In this document: positions 26,929 to 38,430 of the stretch, one piece after another | How the letters are laid out: each line of letters begins with the position of its first letter | How positions within the stretch are numbered: position 1 is the stretch's first letter | From: Leeuwenhoekiella sp. MAR_2009_132 | GTDB lineage: Bacteria > Bacteroidota > Bacteroidia > Flavobacteriales > Flavobacteriaceae | Reading direction: 5' to 3' | Length of the DNA stretch: 64,000 bases | NCBI RefSeq assembly: GCF_000687915.1 | Contig: NZ_JHZY01000004.1 | Location: forward strand, 1,622,001-1,686,000 | The notes under the pieces: generated by a model | Database searches by the model: none | Told to the model about the DNA's origin: nothing | What the model saw: the letters and a program-made list of their open reading frames with translations, nothing else | Translations under genes and position numbers: made by a program

Positions 26929-29900
26929 CTATTCTGAAACTTGTTCTACTTTCTTCGGCATTAGTGGTTTTAAAACATCTATAGCCTTATCTACTGTAGA
27001 AATCCCTTGAGCAGTAAGTAATAAACGTAAACCTTTACTGGTTTTCTTCTCTTTTAAGGTCACGCGGTTAGAGTGCGTTTGTACATATTGAAGTACGCGG
27101 GAGAACGCAGCACTTTGGTAAAACTTAGATTGCTGGTCTGCAATAAAAAACCCAATAAGTTTTTTATTTTTCATTACTACTTTTTCAAGTCCGTAGTGCG
27201 TTGCAACCCATTTAATACGTACCGAGTTCAATAAGTCATCTGCTTGTTTGGGCAACTCACCAAAACGATCTATCAATCGAGTTTCAAAAGCTGCCAGTTC
27301 TTCTTCAGTTTTTAACCCGTTAAGTTCTGTATAGAGATTTAAACGCTCGGTTATATTATTGATGTAGTCATCAGGAAACATTAAGGAGAAATCAGAATCG
27401 ATGACGGTATCTTTTACGTACTCTTTGTTAGTGTCGTCTGCATTGTCTTCAGCATATAGATCTGCAAACTCATTTTCTTTAAGTTCTTCTATAGCCTCGT
27501 TTAAGATTTTCTGATAGGTATCAAAACCTATCTCGTTCATAAAACCACTTTGTTCACCACCCAGAAGGTCACCGGCACCGCGTATCTCAAGGTCTTTCAT
27601 CGCGATATTGATACCACTACCTAAACTTGAAAATTGCTCTAATGCCGTCATACGTTTACGCGCATCTTCGGTCATTGTAGAAAACGGAGGCGTAAGGAAA
27701 TAGCAAAACGCTTTTTTATTGCTTCGGCCTACACGACCGCGCATTTGATGCAAGTCTGAAAGTCCAAAATTATTAGCATTATTGATGAATATCGTATTTG
27801 CGTTAGGTACATCAAGACCGCTTTCTACAATGGTGGTAGATACGAGTACATCAAACTCGCCATCCATAAACCTGAGCATAAGTTCTTCAAGTTTCTTTCC
27901 ATCCATCTGGCCGTGACCTATGCCTACTTTAGCATCGGGTACAAGCCGCTGAATTAAACCGGCAATTTCTTTAATATTTTCAATGCGGTTATGAATGAAG
28001 AACACCTGTCCGCCGCGTTGTATTTCATACGATACAGCATCTCGTATGGTATCTTCGGTAAAACGCGCGATATGGGTTTCAATGGGGTAACGGTTAGGCG
28101 GTGCTGTGGTGATGGTACTTAAGTCACGAGCCGCCATTAAACTAAACTGTAGCGTACGCGGTATAGGCGTTGCCGTCAAGGTAAGCGTATCTACATTTTC
28201 TTTTATCGTCTTAAGCTTATCTTTTACTGCTACACCAAATTTTTGCTCCTCATCTACAATGAGCAAGCCCAAATCTTTAAATTTTACATTTTTACTGGTA
28301 AGCTGGTGTGTGCCTATAATGATATCAACTCTACCATTTGCAAGACGCTCTAAGGTTTCTCGTTTTTCTTTCGCTGTGCGAAAACGGTTTAAATAATCTA
28401 CAGTAACCGGTAAATCTTTAAGACGCTCGCTAAAGGTTTTATGATGCTGAAAAGCAAGAATTGTTGTGGGTACTAAAACCGCCACTTGTTTCCCATTATC
28501 TACTGCTTTAAAGGCCGCACGTATGGCAACTTCAGTTTTACCAAAACCTACATCACCACAAACCAAACGATCCATAGGTCGGGAGCTTTCCATATCTGCT
28601 TTTACCGCTTCGGTGGCGCTACTTTGATCTGGAGTATCTTCGTAAATAAAGCTCGCTTCTAACTCGTTTTGCAAATAGGTGTCAGGACCAAAGGCAAAGC
28701 CTTTTTCAAGACGACGTTTGGCGTATAGTTTAATCAGGTTAAAAGCAATTTCTTTAACCCGTGTTTTTGTTTTCTGTTTAAGTTTTTTCCAGGCGGCACT
28801 ACCTAGCTTGTAAATTTGAGGCGGTTTGCCGTCTTTGCCATTGTATTTAGTGACTTTATGAAGCGAATGAATACTCAGGTAGAGCACATCGCGTTCGCCA
28901 TAAATTAATTTGATGGCTTCCTGCATTTTGCCTTCCACTTCAATCTTCTGAAGTCCGCCAAATTTACCAATCCCGTGATCTATGTGTGTGATGTAATCAC
29001 CTACCTGCAGACTGGTTAAATCTTTAAGCGTGATCGCCTGTTTTTTTGCGTAACCGTCTTTAAGCTTAAACTTGTGATAGCGCTCAAAAATCTGGTGATC
29101 TGTATAACAGACTATTTTAAAATCCTCATCAATAAAACCCCGGTAAAGCGGTAAAATAATGGTGTCATATTGCTTCACGTCTAACTTGGCATCATCAAAG
29201 ATATCTTTAAAACGCTTTGCTTGTTGCTCACTACTGCAGCAAATATAATTGGTGTATCCCGCTTCGTTGTTTTCATTTAAATTTTGAATAAGCAAATCAA
29301 ATTGCTTATTAAATGCCGGTTGCGGGTGTTGGCTAAAAGTTATTTGATTTGCAGATTCCTGCTCCGGTAAATCAGTTCCTATTTTTACCAGGGTAAAATC
29401 AAGTAACTGTCTTCGAATGGTTTTTGAATCGCAAAATAAAGCTTCAGGCGCTGTACGTTTGATCTCACTTTCAAGTTTATCATAGGCTTCCTGAGCCTTT
29501 TCAAAATTAGTATCAATACGAGCTGAAAGTTGTTCTAAGTCTTGTACAAAAACAACGGTCTGTTCTGAAATATATTTGAAAAAACTATCGCGTGATTCCT
29601 GTAAAGCTTTATTTTCAACATTAGGCATCAGACTTATCTTTTCAATCTTTTTTACCGAAAGTTGCGTCTCTACATCAAAAGTACGTATGCTGTCAACCTC
29701 ATCGCCAAAAAACTCAATACGATACGGCTCATCGTGTGAAAAGGAGAAGACATCAATAATCCCCCCGCGCACCGAAAATTCGCCGGGTTCTGTAACAAAA
29801 TCTACTCGCCTAAATTTATATTCAAAAAGCATTTCGTTTACAAAATCAAGCGACAGCTTATCATTCAGTTTTACCTTTAAGGTACTTTTGTCGAGTTCTT

Positions 29901-30315
29901 TACGGGTTACTACTTTTTCAAAAAGCGCATCAGTATAAGTGACAATAAGGGCCGGTTTTTTACGACTGTTGATGCGGTTTAAAACTTCGGCTCTAAGTAA
30001 CACATTAGCATTATCGGTCTCTTCTATTTGATACGGTCTGCGGTAGCTGCCGGGATAGAAAAGTACATTGCTTTCTTTTACTAATTGCTCTAAATCATTG
30101 AGCACATAAGCCGCTTCTTCCTTGTCATTTAAGATGATAAGAAAGGGTTTATCTGCAGTTTTAAAACTTTCTGCAATTAAAATGGAAAGCGACGAACCTA
30201 TAAGGCCGTTCAATGTAATTCGAGATGAATTTTTTTCGCTACTAGAAATAGCGTCTTGCAGTTTTTGCATTTGCAAAGACTGTAAAAAAGGCTGCGTGAT
30301 CTTGGTTTTACCCAT
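26929..30315 (-). CDS. mfd: Transcription-repair coupling factor
   Basis: Releases RNA polymerase stalled at DNA damage and recruits UvrA. The 1128 aa is normal. A UvrB-like N-terminal module (GSYRRPYQIEETDNANVLLR) is followed by the RNAP-interacting CarD/Mfd domain around residue 440-510 (VGDYITHIDHGIGKFGGL). The SF2 translocase has Walker A in GDVGFGKTEVAIRAAF, box II DEEQKFGV and TATPIPRTLQFSL. A TRCF C-terminal domain ends the protein. The -7 box of a likely promoter lies 8 bases upstream of the start, so the transcript may be almost leaderless. Confidence 0.97.
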   Translation of the reverse strand: MGKTKITQPFLQSLQMQKLQDAISSSEKNSSRITLNGLIGSSLSILIAESFKTADKPFLIILNDKEEAAYVLNDLEQLVKESNVLFYPGSYRRPYQIEETDNANVLLRAEVLNRINSRKKPALIVTYTDALFEKVVTRKELDKSTLKVKLNDKLSLDFVNEMLFEYKFRRVDFVTEPGEFSVRGGIIDVFSFSHDEPYRIEFFGDEVDSIRTFDVETQLSVKKIEKISLMPNVENKALQESRDSFFKYISEQTVVFVQDLEQLSARIDTNFEKAQEAYDKLESEIKRTAPEALFCDSKTIRRQLLDFTLVKIGTDLPEQESANQITFSQHPQPAFNKQFDLLIQNLNENNEAGYTNYICCSSEQQAKRFKDIFDDAKLDVKQYDTIILPLYRGFIDEDFKIVCYTDHQIFERYHKFKLKDGYAKKQAITLKDLTSLQVGDYITHIDHGIGKFGGLQKIEVEGKMQEAIKLIYGERDVLYLSIHSLHKVTKYNGKDGKPPQIYKLGSAAWKKLKQKTKTRVKEIAFNLIKLYAKRRLEKGFAFGPDTYLQNELEASFIYEDTPDQSSATEAVKADMESSRPMDRLVCGDVGFGKTEVAIRAAFKAVDNGKQVAVLVPTTILAFQHHKTFSERLKDLPVTVDYLNRFRTAKEKRETLERLANGRVDIIIGTHQLTSKNVKFKDLGLLIVDEEQKFGVAVKDKLKTIKENVDTLTLTATPIPRTLQFSLMAARDLSTITTAPPNRYPIETHIARFTEDTIRDAVSYEIQRGGQVFFIHNRIENIKEIAGLIQRLVPDAKVGIGHGQMDGKKLEELMLRFMDGEFDVLVSTTIVESGLDVPNANTIFINNANNFGLSDLHQMRGRVGRSNKKAFCYFLTPPFSTMTEDARKRMTALEQFSSLGSGINIAMKDLEIRGAGDLLGGEQSGFMNEIGFDTYQKILNEAIEELKENEFADLYAEDNADDTNKEYVKDTVIDSDFSLMFPDDYINNITERLNLYTELNGLKTEEELAAFETRLIDRFGELPKQADDLLNSVRIKWVATHYGLEKVVMKNKKLIGFFIADQQSKFYQSAAFSRVLQYVQTHSNRVTLKEKKTSKGLRLLLTAQGISTVDKAIDVLKPLMPKKVEQVSE

Positions 30316-30322
30316 AAGCCGA

Positions 30323-30330
30323 CAAAGATA
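30323..30330 (-). promoter_or_regulatory. -7 element upstream of mfd
   Basis: TATCTTTG on the minus strand matches TAnnTTTG perfectly. It ends 7 bases before the mfd ATG. No good -33 TTG was found at normal spacing. Confidence 0.4.
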
Positions 30331-30503
30331 GTATCTTCTTGTTTTTTATCATTAATCCGCAGGCGTATTTAATATTATTGTAACATAGCTTAAATCTATT
30401 TATATATTTAAAACAGTGCTTTGGCAAAAGCCTAACAGGTATTTACAATTTCAATAACAAGATAGCCTTGCGGCAAACAGTATCTTTATAAAAAACTAGA
30501 TTT

Positions 30504-31859
30504 ATGGCAATTGAGCACTTTGATGTATTTGTAATTGGGACCGGTAACGCAGGAAAGCATGTAGCTTATGATGCTGTTGAAGCCGGATTAAAAGTTGCCA
30601 TTGCAGATAATAGAGAGTTTGGCGGTACGTGTGCAAACCGAGGATGTGATCCTAAAAAAGTTTTAGTAGGAATCACCGAAGTCTTAGAGCGTAGTCGTGA
30701 CTTAAGCGGTAAAGGAATCGATGATTTGCCTAAAGTAAATTGGGGAGACTTAATGAAATTTAAAGAGACCTTTACCAGTGCGGTACCCTTTACAACAGAG
30801 CGAAAACTGAAAGATGCAGGAATCAAATTATACCACCAGTCGCCGAAATTTATTGATGCGCAAACCCTTTCTGTGGAAGGTAAAACGGTGACAGCAGATA
30901 AAATTGTAATTGCGACGGGAAACATACCACTTGAGTTAAAAATACCGGGAAGAGAATATGCGCATATAAGTGATGACTTTTTAGAGCTCAAAGAATTGCC
31001 CGAAAGCATGATTTTTATAGGTGCAGGATATATTGGGATGGAGTTTGCGCATATTGCTGCACGTTGCGGGGTAGACGTAACTATCGTAGATGTGAATGAC
31101 GGTATTCTTTCTAATTTTGATAGCCAGCTGGCAAAATATCTTCAGGAGAATTCTGAGCAAATAGGAATTAAGTTTGTTTTTAATGCACGAGCCACCGCTA
31201 TAGAAAAACTTCGGAAGAACTACCGGGTTACTTTAGATCAGGGAGATGAGTCTTTTGAATTAAAAGCTGAAATGATCTTTAATACTGCAGGTCGTGCGCC
31301 GGCAATAGCAGACTTAGAGCTTGAAAATGGAAACGTAGCGTTCAGTAAAAAAGGGATTGAGGTCAATGAATATTTGCAAAGCACAACAAATGTAAATGTT
31401 TATGCTTGTGGAGATGTTTCAGATACAAGCACATTAGCACTAACCCCTATAGCGCATCAAGAAGCACGAGTTGTAGCTAAGAATATAGTTAAAGGAGAAA
31501 ATTACTTGAAACTAGATGTGCCGCCTACGCCTTCTGTCGTATTTACACAACCACAACTGGCAACTGTAGGTTTTAATGAAAAAGAAGCTAAGGAACAGGG
31601 TTATGATATTGTCGTACGGGAAGAAAATGTGCCTACATGGTACAACTCAAAACGAATGAATCAAAATTGCTATGCCTTTAAAACAATTGTGGATAAAGAA
31701 ACAGGTTATATTTTAGGAGCACATCTGTTAAGTTGGGATGCCGCAGAAACCATAAATATGTTCGTTATGGCAATGTGCGGCAAACTAGATGTAAATACCT
31801 TAAAAGGGATGGTTTTTACTTATCCCAGCTGGTCTAATGATATTAAATCTATGATTTAA
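30504..31859 (+). CDS. FAD/NAD(P)-dependent disulfide-reductase-like oxidoreductase
   Basis: A 451-aa class I pyridine nucleotide-disulfide oxidoreductase. FAD-binding GTGNAGKHVAYDA is at the N-terminus, and the redox-active disulfide is CANRGC (GGTCANRGCDPKKV, near residue 43-48). NAD(P) binding is GAGYIGMEFAHIAA near residue 172. The C-terminal dimer domain ends in FTYPSWSNDIK. Here the canonical HPT..E catalytic dyad (His-Glu) reads Y-P-S...N, so the usual general-base His is missing. The active disulfide remains, so it may reduce a different thiol or metal. It is not lipoamide dehydrogenase of a neighbouring complex. Confidence 0.88.
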   Translation: MAIEHFDVFVIGTGNAGKHVAYDAVEAGLKVAIADNREFGGTCANRGCDPKKVLVGITEVLERSRDLSGKGIDDLPKVNWGDLMKFKETFTSAVPFTTERKLKDAGIKLYHQSPKFIDAQTLSVEGKTVTADKIVIATGNIPLELKIPGREYAHISDDFLELKELPESMIFIGAGYIGMEFAHIAARCGVDVTIVDVNDGILSNFDSQLAKYLQENSEQIGIKFVFNARATAIEKLRKNYRVTLDQGDESFELKAEMIFNTAGRAPAIADLELENGNVAFSKKGIEVNEYLQSTTNVNVYACGDVSDTSTLALTPIAHQEARVVAKNIVKGENYLKLDVPPTPSVVFTQPQLATVGFNEKEAKEQGYDIVVREENVPTWYNSKRMNQNCYAFKTIVDKETGYILGAHLLSWDAAETINMFVMAMCGKLDVNTLKGMVFTYPSWSNDIKSMI

Positions 31860-32646
31860 ACCGCTCTTTAAGTTTATTAATAGGGTTTGTTTCCCGATTG
31901 CGATAGCCGTGCAATCCTGAAGAAATTACGAGTAATAAAGTTCCTAATAATGCAAAATAGGCAACACTTTCCAGGCTGTCTTTATGTCTTATGAATATGG
32001 CAAAAAGCGCCCATGCGCCTACCAGTGCAAATTCGCGCATATTGCGCAGGTTAATCATAAGCAGATTTATAAACACAGCAATAGTAATTAATGTCATCGT
32101 AGCAATAATCTGGGTTAACTGGCTTCCGGCTAGATCTAATTTAACTAAAAATGCTGAAATATTTGCAATGACTGCAACCGCTACCCAACCGCTGTAAATA
32201 CAAATAGGCCACCATACAAATGCTATAATTTCTATAGGAGCATCCCAGCGTTCCATATTTGTTTTTAAAACAATTTTAAGCAGACAAAAAAGCATCCCGA
32301 TTATTATAAATACGGAAAGCCAGACGTATTCATACGTAAAAGCAACCACCCACAATGCATTAAGTACATTTACACTCGTAAACCAGTAACCTGTTTGCTC
32401 GATATGCGGAGTATCTTTTTTACTGAAAAAGGCGCGTCTAATGCCAAATACTGCGTACGCCAAAAGACCCAAAAAAATAACACCCCAGATTGAAAAAGCG
32501 TAACCCGCAGGCGTAAACAGATTGTCATAACGATTACTTACTTCGCCAATAGTAGTATTGTTCCAGCGTTGTGCTTGTGATAAGCCATTAACGGTAATAA
32601 CCAGAAGTACCGAAAGTAAATTGAGTATAGCGAGTTTCTTTTTCAT
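31849..32646 (-). CDS. TspO/tryptophan-rich sensory-like membrane protein
   Basis: A 265-aa integral membrane protein with seven or eight hydrophobic helices. The first half has Asn-Gly in helix 1, then FTPAGYAFSIWGVIFLGLLAYAVF, which resembles the conserved loop of TspO/MBR-type proteins (Pro-Pro-... -Trp). It is longer than classic five-helix TspO (about 160 aa). A porphyrin- or light-related role is only suggested by this resemblance. It overlaps the tail of the convergent oxidoreductase gene by 11 bases. Confidence 0.65.
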   Translation of the reverse strand: MKKKLAILNLLSVLLVITVNGLSQAQRWNNTTIGEVSNRYDNLFTPAGYAFSIWGVIFLGLLAYAVFGIRRAFFSKKDTPHIEQTGYWFTSVNVLNALWVVAFTYEYVWLSVFIIIGMLFCLLKIVLKTNMERWDAPIEIIAFVWWPICIYSGWVAVAVIANISAFLVKLDLAGSQLTQIIATMTLITIAVFINLLMINLRNMREFALVGAWALFAIFIRHKDSLESVAYFALLGTLLLVISSGLHGYRNRETNPINKLKERFKS

Positions 32647-32779
32647 AGATTTCGATTTGTATAAAAATCAAATTAGTATTCTAAGTGTCTCAAAATTTTT
32701 AGGTATTTAAACTATTCAGCTTTGATAATAAGTTGAAAGATTCAAAAATAGTATCATTCCATTGCGTTAGACCAGCTTT

Positions 32780-33415
32780 CTATTGAACTTGTATTACCTC
32801 TTTTTTTGTTACGGCAAAAACAGCATCTCCAGGTTTTGGCTCCAGATAATAGTTTCCGGTAAATGTACCGAAAGCCGGTAAGATCAATTGATTTTCAGTC
32901 TTAAAGAAACATGAAAGTTTTAATACCTGACGGCCTATTCCGCCCAGACGAATTCCCGGATGTATATGTCCACAAAAATTGAAAAAGCCTTCAGTTTCCT
33001 CCGGGTGATGCGTAAGTAAAAACGCCCCGGTTCTAATTTCAGAATATATGGGAACTCCCAGTTTTTCGTATTTAAGCGGAGCAATGATATCGTGATTCCC
33101 CGCCACTAAAATGATATTTTCTTCTCGGGAGGCAACCCAGTCTTCAAATAAATTCCATTCGGTATTTAAGCTGCTGTGAAACAAATCGCCCAGAAAGCAA
33201 ATGCCTTTAGGTTTAAAAGAATCTGCAATGCGTGAAAGTTGTATAAAATTTTCGGCTACAGCCTTGTAAGGCACAGCGCTTCCGTGTTTTCTAAAATGGG
33301 AAACTTTTCCCAGATGTACATCTGCAATAAGAAGCGTCTCCTGTTCTACCCAATAAATACCACCTGCAGGATGTAAAACAAAGGTATTATCGAGTATGGT
33401 AATAGTTTGATTCAT
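32780..33415 (-). CDS. pdeM: Ligase-associated DNA-repair metallophosphoesterase (PdeM/MPE)
   Basis: A calcineurin-like metallophosphoesterase of the ligase-associated set. All five motifs are visible: ADVHLGK, GDLFHS, GNHD, THHP and GHIHPG. The preference for Mn and endonuclease activity are known for characterised relatives. I favour the ATG at 33415 (211 aa); a GTG at 33445 would add ten residues. In related genomes its partners (helicase, ligase, exonuclease) usually lie alongside, but here they are 7 kb away across the thi operon. It ends without an obvious terminator. Confidence 0.9.
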   Translation of the reverse strand: MNQTITILDNTFVLHPAGGIYWVEQETLLIADVHLGKVSHFRKHGSAVPYKAVAENFIQLSRIADSFKPKGICFLGDLFHSSLNTEWNLFEDWVASREENIILVAGNHDIIAPLKYEKLGVPIYSEIRTGAFLLTHHPEETEGFFNFCGHIHPGIRLGGIGRQVLKLSCFFKTENQLILPAFGTFTGNYYLEPKPGDAVFAVTKKEVIQVQ

Positions 33416-33464
33416 AGCGCTGCAAATTTCAGTCTTTTTAGCCACTTCTTAAACGCAGACGCAT

Positions 33465-33495
33465 AAAAAATGCCGAAGCAGTACTTCGGCATTTT
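33465..33495 (-). terminator. Terminator of the VOC gene
   Basis: An 8-bp stem TGCCGAAG / CTTCGGCA with a 5-base loop is flanked by T runs on both strands, with six T on the minus strand. It ends transcription from 33519-33923 before pdeM. Confidence 0.8.
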
Positions 33496-33518
33496 AAAAA
33501 TTTATAATAATGATATTA

Positions 33519-33923
33519 TTACATATCGTAATTAAGCATCCAGTTTACACCATACTTATCGCGAACACGAGCGTAATAGGCATTCCAGCTGGTTTCTTGT
33601 GGTTTTGCAAGACTTTGACCTTCTGCAGATAATTTATTAAATAATTCGCTTACTTCATCTTTACTCTCAAGATCAACGCCCAGTTGCACTTGATTGCCGT
33701 GCTGTAAGGGTGTATCTGGAGAAGCATCATATGCCATTAAATGAATTCCTTTTCCTTTGAGCTCTGCATGCTGTAGTTTATCTCTATAACTTCCCGGAAT
33801 ATCAATGTCTTTCCCTTCGTAAGTTTCTTTGTTAATGATATCTCCACCAAAACAGTCTTTATAAAAATTTAAAGCTTCTTGACACTCACCTCTAAAGGTT
33901 AAATATGGTTTTACTGTTTTCAT
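33519..33923 (-). CDS. VOC family protein, PhnB-like
   Basis: A 134-aa protein of the PhnB/3-demethylubiquinone-type VOC group. It begins PYLTFRGECQEALNFYKDCFGGDI and ends in YGVNWMLNYDM, both diagnostic of this subgroup. Most PhnB-like proteins lack a full metal site, and none is obvious here. No substrate can be assigned. The gene lies between pdeM and the TPP riboswitch, on the minus strand. Confidence 0.88.
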   Translation of the reverse strand: MKTVKPYLTFRGECQEALNFYKDCFGGDIINKETYEGKDIDIPGSYRDKLQHAELKGKGIHLMAYDASPDTPLQHGNQVQLGVDLESKDEVSELFNKLSAEGQSLAKPQETSWNAYYARVRDKYGVNWMLNYDM

Positions 33924-34104
33924 AATTTTTGATTTTTTAGTTATTCTAAAATTACAAAGCGAGGCGTGTATTTATGGGCTCTTTCGTGTTATTTTGTTCT
34001 TAATCAAAGGCTAAATAATGTTAAGTAGGATAATGCCTTTTTAAAATTTTCAAATTATAAGTGCAGTAGGTCTCCAATTTATGTATAGCTTTACGTTGTA
34101 AACT
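33924..34104. other. Intergenic region upstream of the TPP riboswitch
   Basis: AT-rich and without an ORF. A weak -7-like TAGCTTTA occurs at 34086-34093, about 20 bases before the riboswitch, but no -33 TTG was found at normal spacing. Confidence 0.4.
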
Positions 34105-34180
34105 TTAGGGGCGCTGATAGCAATATCGGCTGAGATAGTACCCTTTGAACCTGATCTGGTTAGTACCAGCGAAGGGAAAA
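34105..34180 (+). promoter_or_regulatory. TPP (THI-box) riboswitch
   Basis: The conserved aptamer is present: GGGGCGC at the 5' arm, CTGAGA at 34130-34135, and the ACCCTTTGAACCTGATCTGG core with TTAGTACCAGCGAAGGGAA. It precedes thiS by about 108 bases and should shut down the thi operon when thiamine diphosphate is abundant. A weak hairpin with five T at 34226-34246 could be a terminator, but the expression platform is not certain. Confidence 0.93.
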
Positions 34181-34287
34181 GTGAAAACTTTCCACAATAG
34201 ATAGGATCTTTTATAAAGATTCCATGCAAACGGGTTGTTGCTTTTTGGCGTATGCCACCTTCAGTTTACAGTTTAAAACTATTTTAA

Positions 34288-34491
34288 ATGATCACTGTAA
34301 ACGTCAACAATCAATCACATTCTTTCGCTAAAGAGCCTTCGCTTTCAGAACTTTTAATTCATCTCGACATCGTGCAAAAAGGCATCGCTGTGGCTGTTAA
34401 TAACGCCATTGTTACCCAAACTGCATGGAATGAATTTATGCTGAAAGATGGTGCTCTGGTACTTATCGTTAAAGCCACGCAAGGCGGATAG
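34288..34491 (+). CDS. thiS: Thiazole sulfur-carrier protein
   Basis: A 67-aa ubiquitin-like sulfur carrier; it ends in the essential Gly-Gly (VKATQGG), which is adenylated and thiocarboxylated to feed sulfur into thiazole formation by ThiG. It is first in the riboswitch-controlled operon. Its activating enzyme is the last gene of the operon. Confidence 0.96.
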   Translation: MITVNVNNQSHSFAKEPSLSELLIHLDIVQKGIAVAVNNAIVTQTAWNEFMLKDGALVLIVKATQGG

Positions 34492-34516
34492 AATTATTGA
34501 TTTGTGACACGTATAA

Positions 34517-36391
<1,875 letters not shown>

Positions 36392-36401
36392 ATCATTAAA
36401 G

Positions 36402-37001
36402 ATGCTAATTGTTATTACTGCTGAAGCGTTTATTACTTCTGAAATAACCCAAATCAAACAACTTATTGATTTGGGTTTAAAAACAGTTCACATTCGCAAA
36501 CCACAGGCTTCTTATGCTGAATTGAAAAGTTGGTTGCAGCAGTTTGAGCCTCATTATTTAGCGACCATGATGCTACATCAGCATCATAAACTAGCTGAGG
36601 AATTTTGCTGTAAGGGAATGCATTTTAAAGAAATGCAGCGCAATACAGAGTCAGAAGCTTTTAGATATGAATTAGAAAAACTTAAGAAGAAAGGGTTTCA
36701 GGTGAGTACCTCTTTTCACGAGATAAACAAACTCAATAGTTATGCAGCACTTTTTGATTACTGTTTTTTAAGTCCGGTTTTTACTTCGATTTCAAAAACA
36801 GGATATGAAGGGAAACACTTTGAAGTGCATAATATTCCACAAAAAATAATCGCTTTGGGCGGAATCACTTCAGAAAAAATTGCAGAAGTACACCAACGCG
36901 GATTTAGCGGAGCTGCCGTTTTGGGAGCAATCTGGCTTTCTGAAAATCCCGTAGAAGCTTTTATTAAAATAAAAAATGAGTATGAACACATTTATAGATA
37001 A
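36402..37001 (+). CDS. ThiE/TenI-like protein
   Basis: A 199-aa TIM-barrel protein of the ThiE/TenI superfamily. It starts LIVITAEAF and retains the TVHIRKP strand and the phosphate-binding LSPVFTSISKTGYEG and ALGGIT motifs. Residues that hold HMP diphosphate in true ThiE (for example the NDN/HLGQ region) are replaced by MLHQHHKL and MHFKEM. It is therefore more like TenI, the thiazole tautomerase, than a synthase. The gene that follows is the better ThiE. The two reading frames overlap by 26 bases. Confidence 0.85.
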   Translation: MLIVITAEAFITSEITQIKQLIDLGLKTVHIRKPQASYAELKSWLQQFEPHYLATMMLHQHHKLAEEFCCKGMHFKEMQRNTESEAFRYELEKLKKKGFQVSTSFHEINKLNSYAALFDYCFLSPVFTSISKTGYEGKHFEVHNIPQKIIALGGITSEKIAEVHQRGFSGAAVLGAIWLSENPVEAFIKIKNEYEHIYR

Positions 37002-37656
37002 AACCCGTGTAAATAAGGAAATTTCTCATTTGCACTATATTTCTCAGGGAGCAGACGGCAAAGCCCATTTAGAACATATAGATCAGGTTTTAAAGGCAGG
37101 TTGCAACTGGGTACAGCTGCGAATGAAAAATACAGCTTATGAAGAAGTTCTTGATACTGCGCATAAAGCGAAAAAATTATGCGATGAATTCAATGCAAAA
37201 CTCATTATAAATGATAATGTGAGTATTGTACAAGAGGTAGATGCAGCTGGTGTTCATTTGGGGCAACAGGATATGTCAACCGCAGAAGCGCGAAAGATTT
37301 TAGGCGAGTCTAAAATAATTGGTGGTACTGCAAATACACTAGAGCAGTGTTTAGATCACCTAAAAAATAGAGTCGACTATATTGGTTTAGGGCCGTTACG
37401 ATTTACTTCTACTAAAGAAAAGCTGAGTCCGGTTTTAAGGATAGAAGGGTATTCAAGCGTGCTTCAGAAGTATTTAAAAAATCAAAATACAGTACCTATT
37501 ATCGCTATTGGCGGAATTACCATAGAAGATTTTGAGGCATTAAAAAGCTGCGGAATACACGGTGTTGCGGTTTCAGGATTACTTACTCAATCACAGAACC
37601 TTGAAGAGCCTATTAATCAGGTTTTCCGTTTATGGCGAAAAAATAAAATATTTTAA
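36976..37656 (+). CDS. thiE: Thiamine phosphate synthase
   Basis: Joins HMP diphosphate and thiazole phosphate. At 226 aa it has the full set: VQLRMKN, the LIINDNV segment, GVHLGQQDMS, and the loop GLGPLRFTSTKE with IGGIT. The start could be the ATG at 36976 or the second at 36982, both inside the end of the previous gene. It is followed by thiG after 3 bases. Confidence 0.93.
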   Translation: MSMNTFIDKTRVNKEISHLHYISQGADGKAHLEHIDQVLKAGCNWVQLRMKNTAYEEVLDTAHKAKKLCDEFNAKLIINDNVSIVQEVDAAGVHLGQQDMSTAEARKILGESKIIGGTANTLEQCLDHLKNRVDYIGLGPLRFTSTKEKLSPVLRIEGYSSVLQKYLKNQNTVPIIAIGGITIEDFEALKSCGIHGVAVSGLLTQSQNLEEPINQVFRLWRKNKIF

Positions 37657-37659
37657 AAA

Positions 37660-38430
37660 ATGGAAAAATTAAGAATAGCAGATAAAACCTTCAATTCAAG
37701 ACTGTTTACAGGAACCGGAAAATTCAGTAGTTCGCAATTGATGCGCGATGCGATTTTAGCTTCAGAAAGTGAGTTGGTGACCGTTGCTTTAAAACGCGTA
37801 GAAGCAGGAAATACTGAGGATGATATGATAAGCAGTCTTGCTCATGAAACCCTGCATCTTCTTCCCAATACCTCTGGAGTACGCACCGCAAAAGAAGCGG
37901 TGTTTGCAGCACAGATGGCTCGGGAAGCTTTACAAACAAACTGGGTTAAAGTGGAGATTCATCCAGATCCTAAATACATGTTGCCCGATGCAATTGAAAC
38001 ATTAAAAGCTTGTGAAGAGCTGGTAAAATTAGGTTTTGTAGTGATGCCCTATATTCAGGCAGATCCGGTGTTGTGCAAGCGTCTTGAAGAAGTAGGTGCG
38101 CAATGTGTGATGCCGTTGGGTTCGCCTATAGGCAGTAACAACGGACTTAAAACGCGGGATTTTTTAGAAATCATTATAGCGCAAAGCAATGTGCCGGTTA
38201 TCATAGATGCGGGGATTGGCAGACCGTCTCACGCAGCAGATGCTATGGAGCTGGGTGCCGATGCCGTTTTAGTAAATACAGCAATTGCTGTTTCTCCAGA
38301 TCCTGTGAGGATAGCAAGAGCGTTTAAAATGGCTGTCGAAGCCGGTAGAATGGCATATACGGCACGATTTGCACCGCAAGCTACACACGCACAGGCAAGC
38401 AGCCCACTAACTCAATTTCTGTATGACTAA
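37660..38430 (+). CDS. thiG: Thiazole synthase
   Basis: Builds the thiazole from DXP, dehydroglycine and ThiS-thiocarboxylate. A 256-aa TIM barrel with the Schiff-base Lys expected in [11 protein letters not shown], and the phosphate end [19 protein letters not shown] and VNTAIAVS. It overlaps thiH by 8 bases, and in other bacteria ThiG and ThiH form a complex. Confidence 0.97.
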   Translation: MEKLRIADKTFNSRLFTGTGKFSSSQLMRDAILASESELVTVALKRVEAGNTEDDMISSLAHETLHLLPNTSGVRTAKEAVFAAQMAREALQTNWVKVEIHPDPKYMLPDAIETLKACEELVKLGFVVMPYIQADPVLCKRLEEVGAQCVMPLGSPIGSNNGLKTRDFLEIIIAQSNVPVIIDAGIGRPSHAADAMELGADAVLVNTAIAVSPDPVRIARAFKMAVEAGRMAYTARFAPQATHAQASSPLTQFLYD

